From the NCBI GenBank assembly GCA_039583875.1, contig CM077150.1:47754261-47818260 (forward strand): DNA of 64,000 nt, in the 5' to 3' direction. Below the pieces are notes generated by a model, which saw only the letters and a list, made by a program, of their open reading frames with translations, had not been told where the DNA came from and ran no database searches. The stretch comes from Platanthera guangdongensis (taxonomy: Eukaryota; Streptophyta; Magnoliopsida; Asparagales; Orchidaceae). The first letter of the stretch is position 1, and each line of letters opens with the position of its first letter. Positions 60,262-64,000 of the stretch are shown piece after piece. The position numbers and the translations under genes were made by a program.

Positions 60262-62711
60262 TGTAACACCTCCCCTGTAATGACCGAATAATATGGGTCT
60301 GGCCGGGGCCCCACAACATACAGACGGCACAGCTTAAACATTATAAGATGATATAAACTACCCAATTCAAAACTCAGACTAAACACAGCGGAAACAAAAG
60401 ATCAAGACTAGAAGTTATCCAGCAACATTTGAGTATCAACACGGCCTTATGGCCTTACAACATTTGAGTGTCCAAAATTCAACCATAACATCAAGTGTCA
60501 ATGTGCATAAGCACTCCTAGGCTACCTCGGCGTGCAAGCCGAATTACATTGTGCATTAAGCATAACATCCAACATAACAAAGCTACAACACAAAATAATT
60601 CACTTCATGAGGCTTATACCTTTTTGGCCGGCGAGCTTGCTAAAGCTTGCGATCCTTGCCCTGTAAAAATTTGGTTGTAACGTGGGTCAACAAAGGCTGG
60701 CCTCAACTGTGTAACCAACACATCTCCTCCCGGCCGTCCCTAGCGGACCCCGAGGCACTCCATCACCCTACAGGTCAGCACTTCGTATGCAAAAATAAAA
60801 GTACATTTAAAGTAGCAGAAAAGGTTTGAATGTCTCATACCGCAAACACGTTTCTATATTGAACATATAATAAAAAGGGGCCCTACAATGCAGCATGTAT
60901 ACAAACCTGGGCTTCACCCAAGGCACCATAAAGCGTATGCTTCTAACACATCATCAATCAGGTACATCCAATTTCCTCATCGGCGTTCAAGCTGCAATCA
61001 CAAGGGTACTTCCAATTTCGCCCAAATGATATACAAGCCGCCACACAGAACATTTGCCTAGGCCCCACCCATTCGCGACGACCCAGGCCCGGCTCCAATA
61101 TCGGGACAAAGTCCACCGAAGGAGACCCAGCGGGACCCAGCTGGGATCGTTCGGGCTTGCCTGCAAGCTCTGATTTCTCACGTCAGGATTCCACCACATG
61201 AACAAACTGATGCTAAGAACCCTTGCTATACCCCAACCGTTCGCGATGACCTAGGCCCGACTCCAATATCGGGACCAAGTCCACCAAAGGAGACCTAGCA
61301 GGACCCAACTGGGATCGTCCGGGCTTGTCCAAATCTTGGCATTCTCGTCAGTTACACAGAAGGGGACTTGTTTCGCTGGGACACTCTCCACACATGACTT
61401 TGCAACGCCACGAGCTAGCTAGCCGACCATAGAGACAAACCACGCCTTAGCACATCACAATCTCATACCTTTCCCACCCTAAACTACCATTCGTACCGTA
61501 CCATCCCCGTGCCCCCGCGTGTACTGTAATTTCCACCCGGCCCAGTTCTGGTCACACGTACTCACATGAAAGAGGGGGAAAACAACATCACAAACGACAT
61601 CTTGCCGCTAACGGTTTTCTACAAAATTCTTAAGGCTCGCTATGCAACATCACCGAGTCGGACTAACGGTCGCGACTACGGCTTCACCCACAATTCCAAA
61701 TACACTAACACAATGAATTTCTAATGCAATATCATGTCGGGGACGGACACAATCGACCCGGTGACTACTCTTGAACCATGGCAACCCGAATCCCTCTCAC
61801 TTGAGAGATCTGATGCCTAGAATGCTTAAAAGAAAGCAAGAAAAGAGTAGATGTCATGCACGCATCCTAAAACCTAGAGGAGAAGTGTCATTACCTTACA
61901 AATCCTCTTCTTAGCCATGAAACCCTTGTCATGCACTGATGAAAATGAGCGCCTGCAAGTCCTCTCCACGGATCTGGCCTCGGAACGATGATCGGAGGCC
62001 TGAAGCTCCATCAATGGCGGAAGAAAGCTCTCTTCTTCCTCCTCCCACCTTTCTCTTCCAAACCCTAACTCTCACTTCACAAATGAGAAAATGAAGAGAA
62101 ACAACTGTTTATCCCTACTTATGGAACTTGAATGAATTATCATGAGCCCTAGGATCAACTTCTAAGAGTAATCAGACAGCTAACAAGCCAAACGATGGAT
62201 CTGCTTCCGTCTGCTATCGTCGAGCGCTAATGCTATTGCCGGGCGATAGCTTGCCGAGCCGCAAGTCAGAAATAATATCGCGCTAACACCAGCGATAAGG
62301 CTAACGCCGCGCGGTAGCATATTTCTCGAGAACAATGTTTTCTCGAAAACTCAGCATTCAATGAACTTGGCCCTTCGTTCGACGTTCGATGAAATAGGGC
62401 TATTGTCGGGCGATATCTACTATCGTCGGGCGATAATCCTCCAGCACTCGACAAACGGGACTTTCATTCGGCGTTCGATGAAATAGAGCTATCACCGAGC
62501 GGTACCTAGCTAACGTCGTGCACTAGCATTCAATGCTGCCAATGCTTGGCCAATCAACGCTCCCAATGCTTGGCCAATTGACGCTCTCAGCGTCGGACCA
62601 CTCAACGCACTCAGCGCCTGGCCACTCAATGCTATTCTACCGTTGAGAGATAACTACTACTGTCGGGAGATAGCTTCTAGAGACTCAAGTTCTGAAAACT
62701 AGGTTGTTACA
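60262..62711. mobile_element. Solo LTR (Gypsy-like) inserted in Copia F integrase
   Basis: 2450 bp starting TGTAACACCTCC and ending GGTTGTTACA, interrupting HQTSYV...YTSQQNG of the integrase. TGTAACACC and GTTACA ends are common in large plant Gypsy LTRs. No gag or pol is inside. A ~175-bp internal direct repeat (CCAATATCGGGACNAAGTCCACC at 61097 and 61265) and a cluster of short palindromes at 62200-62670 are present. No clean TSD (CTATG against TTGTA), so boundaries may be off by a few bases. Confidence 0.78.
62200..62670. repeat. CTATCG...CGATAG palindrome cluster in the solo LTR
   Basis: About six imperfect hairpins of the form GCTATYGYCGGGCGATAGC recur, for example at about 62212, 62231, 62399, 62421, 62490 and 62655. 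They are interleaved with CAATGCTTGGCCAAT and CACTCAACGC repeats. Confidence 0.72.
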
Positions 62712-63110
62712 TTGTATCTATACCTCACAACAAAATGGCATGGCGGAACGCAAAAACCGTCACCTCCATGATGTTGCTCGCACTCTGATGACACATATGC
62801 AGGTTCCTCGCTCCTATTGGGGCTATGTCATTGTTATCTCCTACTATCTCATCAATCACATTCCCACCAAAGTTCTCCACGGTCAAACCCCATTCTCCAT
62901 TCTCTATCCAGGCAAGGACCCTTTTCCTTTCCCTTTGTGCATCTTTGGGTGCACGACATTTGTGCACGCTCCCTCCGCTACCCGTGACAAATGCTCCCCA
63001 CCACCAAATGTATCTTTCTGGGTTACTCTACCACTCAGAAAGGTTATTGTTATTTTGACCTTGATCTTCGCAAGCAGTTCGTCTCCGCGAACGTAACCTT
63101 CTTCGCAAAT
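62712..63110 (+). pseudogene. Copia F integrase C-terminal half
   Basis: Resumes YTSQQNGMAERKNRHLHDVARTLM, with the catalytic Glu kept. PRSYWGYVIVISYYLINHIPTKVLHGQTPF, CIFGCTTFVHAPS follow, then a frameshift near 62995 into CIFLGYSTTQKGYCYFD. With the upstream part the DDE triad is complete, unlike Copia A, the SIRE or Copia C. Confidence 0.88.
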
Positions 63111-64000
63111 GCGTCATATTTCTCTCGCGACTCCTCTTTTCTTCCTAATGTTCCAACTTCTCCTACCTTCCCCTCTGTCCTGTCTACACCTACCGAGATT
63201 TTCCTCCTTCAGTGTGTCCACCATCTCCTCCTCTCTCTCCACCTACGCTGTCTTCCTCTTCTCTCTGGCCATATCTTTCTACTCCCGGGCCAGCTCTCTC
63301 TGCCACGGATCCACCAGATACTAAGGAACACGCCGACCTAGATCTTCCCATTACTCTTCGCAAAGGGGTGCAGACATTTACCCAGCACTTGCTTGCTGCT
63401 GTTGTTTCCTATGCTCGTCTTACTCCTTCTCGCAGGACTTTTACGTTGGCTATCTCTGCCACTGCCACTCCCCACACCTATCAGGAATCCCTTGCTGTTC
63501 CTTATTGGAAGGCAGACATGGATGAGGAAATTTCCACCCTCACTGAGCGGGGTACATGGACTAATGTTCCTCCTCCGTTGGGCACCAATGTTGTTGGTTG
63601 TCGCTGGGTCCTTTTTGTGAAGTTCACTTCGGACGGCGGTATGGATCGTCTCAAAGCACGCCTTGTCGCCAAAGTATTCACTCAGACTTATGCTGTTGAT
63701 TATTTTGACACCTTCTCTCCAGTTGCTCGTCTCAGCACTATTCGGGAACTCCTCTCTGCGGATGTCAACAGGGATTGGCCCATTTCCCAACTAGATGTCA
63801 AGAATGTCTTTATCTATGATGATCTTTAGGAGGATGTCTACATGGAGCAACCTCCTGGGTATATTGCTCTGGGGTAGACACATGTATGCAGGATAAAGAA
63901 GGCCATCTATGGCCTAAAGCAATGCCCACATGCTTGGTTTGACAAGTTTTTGTGGCATTGTGGCGACCGTGGGCTTTATAAGAAGTTCTGTCGATCACAC
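63111..64000 (+). pseudogene. Copia F linker and reverse transcriptase (partial)
   Basis: Pro/Ser-rich linker, then TYQESLAVPYWKADMDEEISTL, GCRWVLFVKFTSDGGMDRLKARLVAKVFTQTY, FDTFSPVARLSTIRELL, SQLDVKNVFIYDDL followed by TAG at 63827, then EDVYMEQPPGYIALG, a second TAG, and IKKAIYGLKQCPHAWFDKF. The YVDD motif lies beyond the window end. Confidence 0.87.

Larger units (their letters stand above)
58040..64000 (+). mobile_element. Copia F retrotransposon (3' end beyond window), with a nested solo LTR
   Basis: LTR, primer site, a long leader, a remnant of gag, then protease, integrase and RT in order on the plus strand. A 2.45-kb solo LTR splits the integrase. RNase H and the 3' LTR lie beyond the window. 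The gag capsid region is missing. Several stops and frameshifts are visible. Related to Copia D in LTR promoter and leader style. Confidence 0.9.

Overview
This is a piece of a flowering-plant nuclear genome. It holds two exons of one protein-coding gene; almost everything else is nested or decayed transposable elements. The exon codons are rich in G/C at third positions, which fits a monocot but does not prove it. All element boundaries, target-site duplications (TSDs) and motif counts were read by eye; no alignment, BLAST or HMM search was run.

HOST GENE. The exon at 6827-7312 encodes the C-terminal half of a CrRLK1L-type receptor kinase domain (HRD, DFG, PEY motifs), ends in a GT donor after the codons for LQLQ, and stays in phase 0. 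A matching phase-0 last exon lies at 55608-55757, encodes 49 residues beginning EAWMGQAKEDED and ending FRGR-stop, and has an AATAAA signal downstream. If both belong to one gene, the intron between them is about 48.3 kb and is packed with retrotransposons. The upstream intron is at least 6.8 kb.

UPSTREAM INTRON (1-6826). It holds a decayed Copia gag-protease-integrase relic split by a 1.5-kb near-palindrome (1939-3462), a small palindromic MITE, and a 1-kb array of 20-bp units whose orientation flips in the middle.

GIANT INTRON (7313-55607). Two MITEs follow the donor. The next 32 kb grew from a ~465-bp palindrome of two head-to-head SINE-like arms. A Tat-type Gypsy (8922-27919, minus) inserted in one arm and a SIRE-type Copia (27993-40959, minus) in the other. 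Copia A (14469-22713, plus) is nested in the Gypsy, and Copia B (32231-36658, plus) in the SIRE. The Gypsy also carries two three-exon genes on its opposite strand, each with its own TATA box. Further right are a 5S-rRNA-derived sequence between two direct repeats, a LINE fragment, Copia D and Copia E remnants, and Copia C (47811-53855, minus). Copia C has a long open reading frame whose integrase has lost all three catalytic residues. A Harbinger-like DNA element precedes the last exon.

DOWNSTREAM (55758-64000). The 3' UTR is followed by a noncoding stretch, a GC-rich block, and Copia F (58040 to the window end, plus), which is interrupted by a 2.45-kb solo LTR.

THEMES. Nearly every LTR family here carries its own dense array of a short CpG-containing, often palindromic motif (CTCGAG, GCGGAC, ACTCGC, CCGCAGCTGCGG, CTATCG...CGATAG). 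Three families share the 16-bp core promoter GCCTATAAATAGGACC. No element looks fully autonomous: each has stops, frameshifts, deletions or lost catalytic residues.
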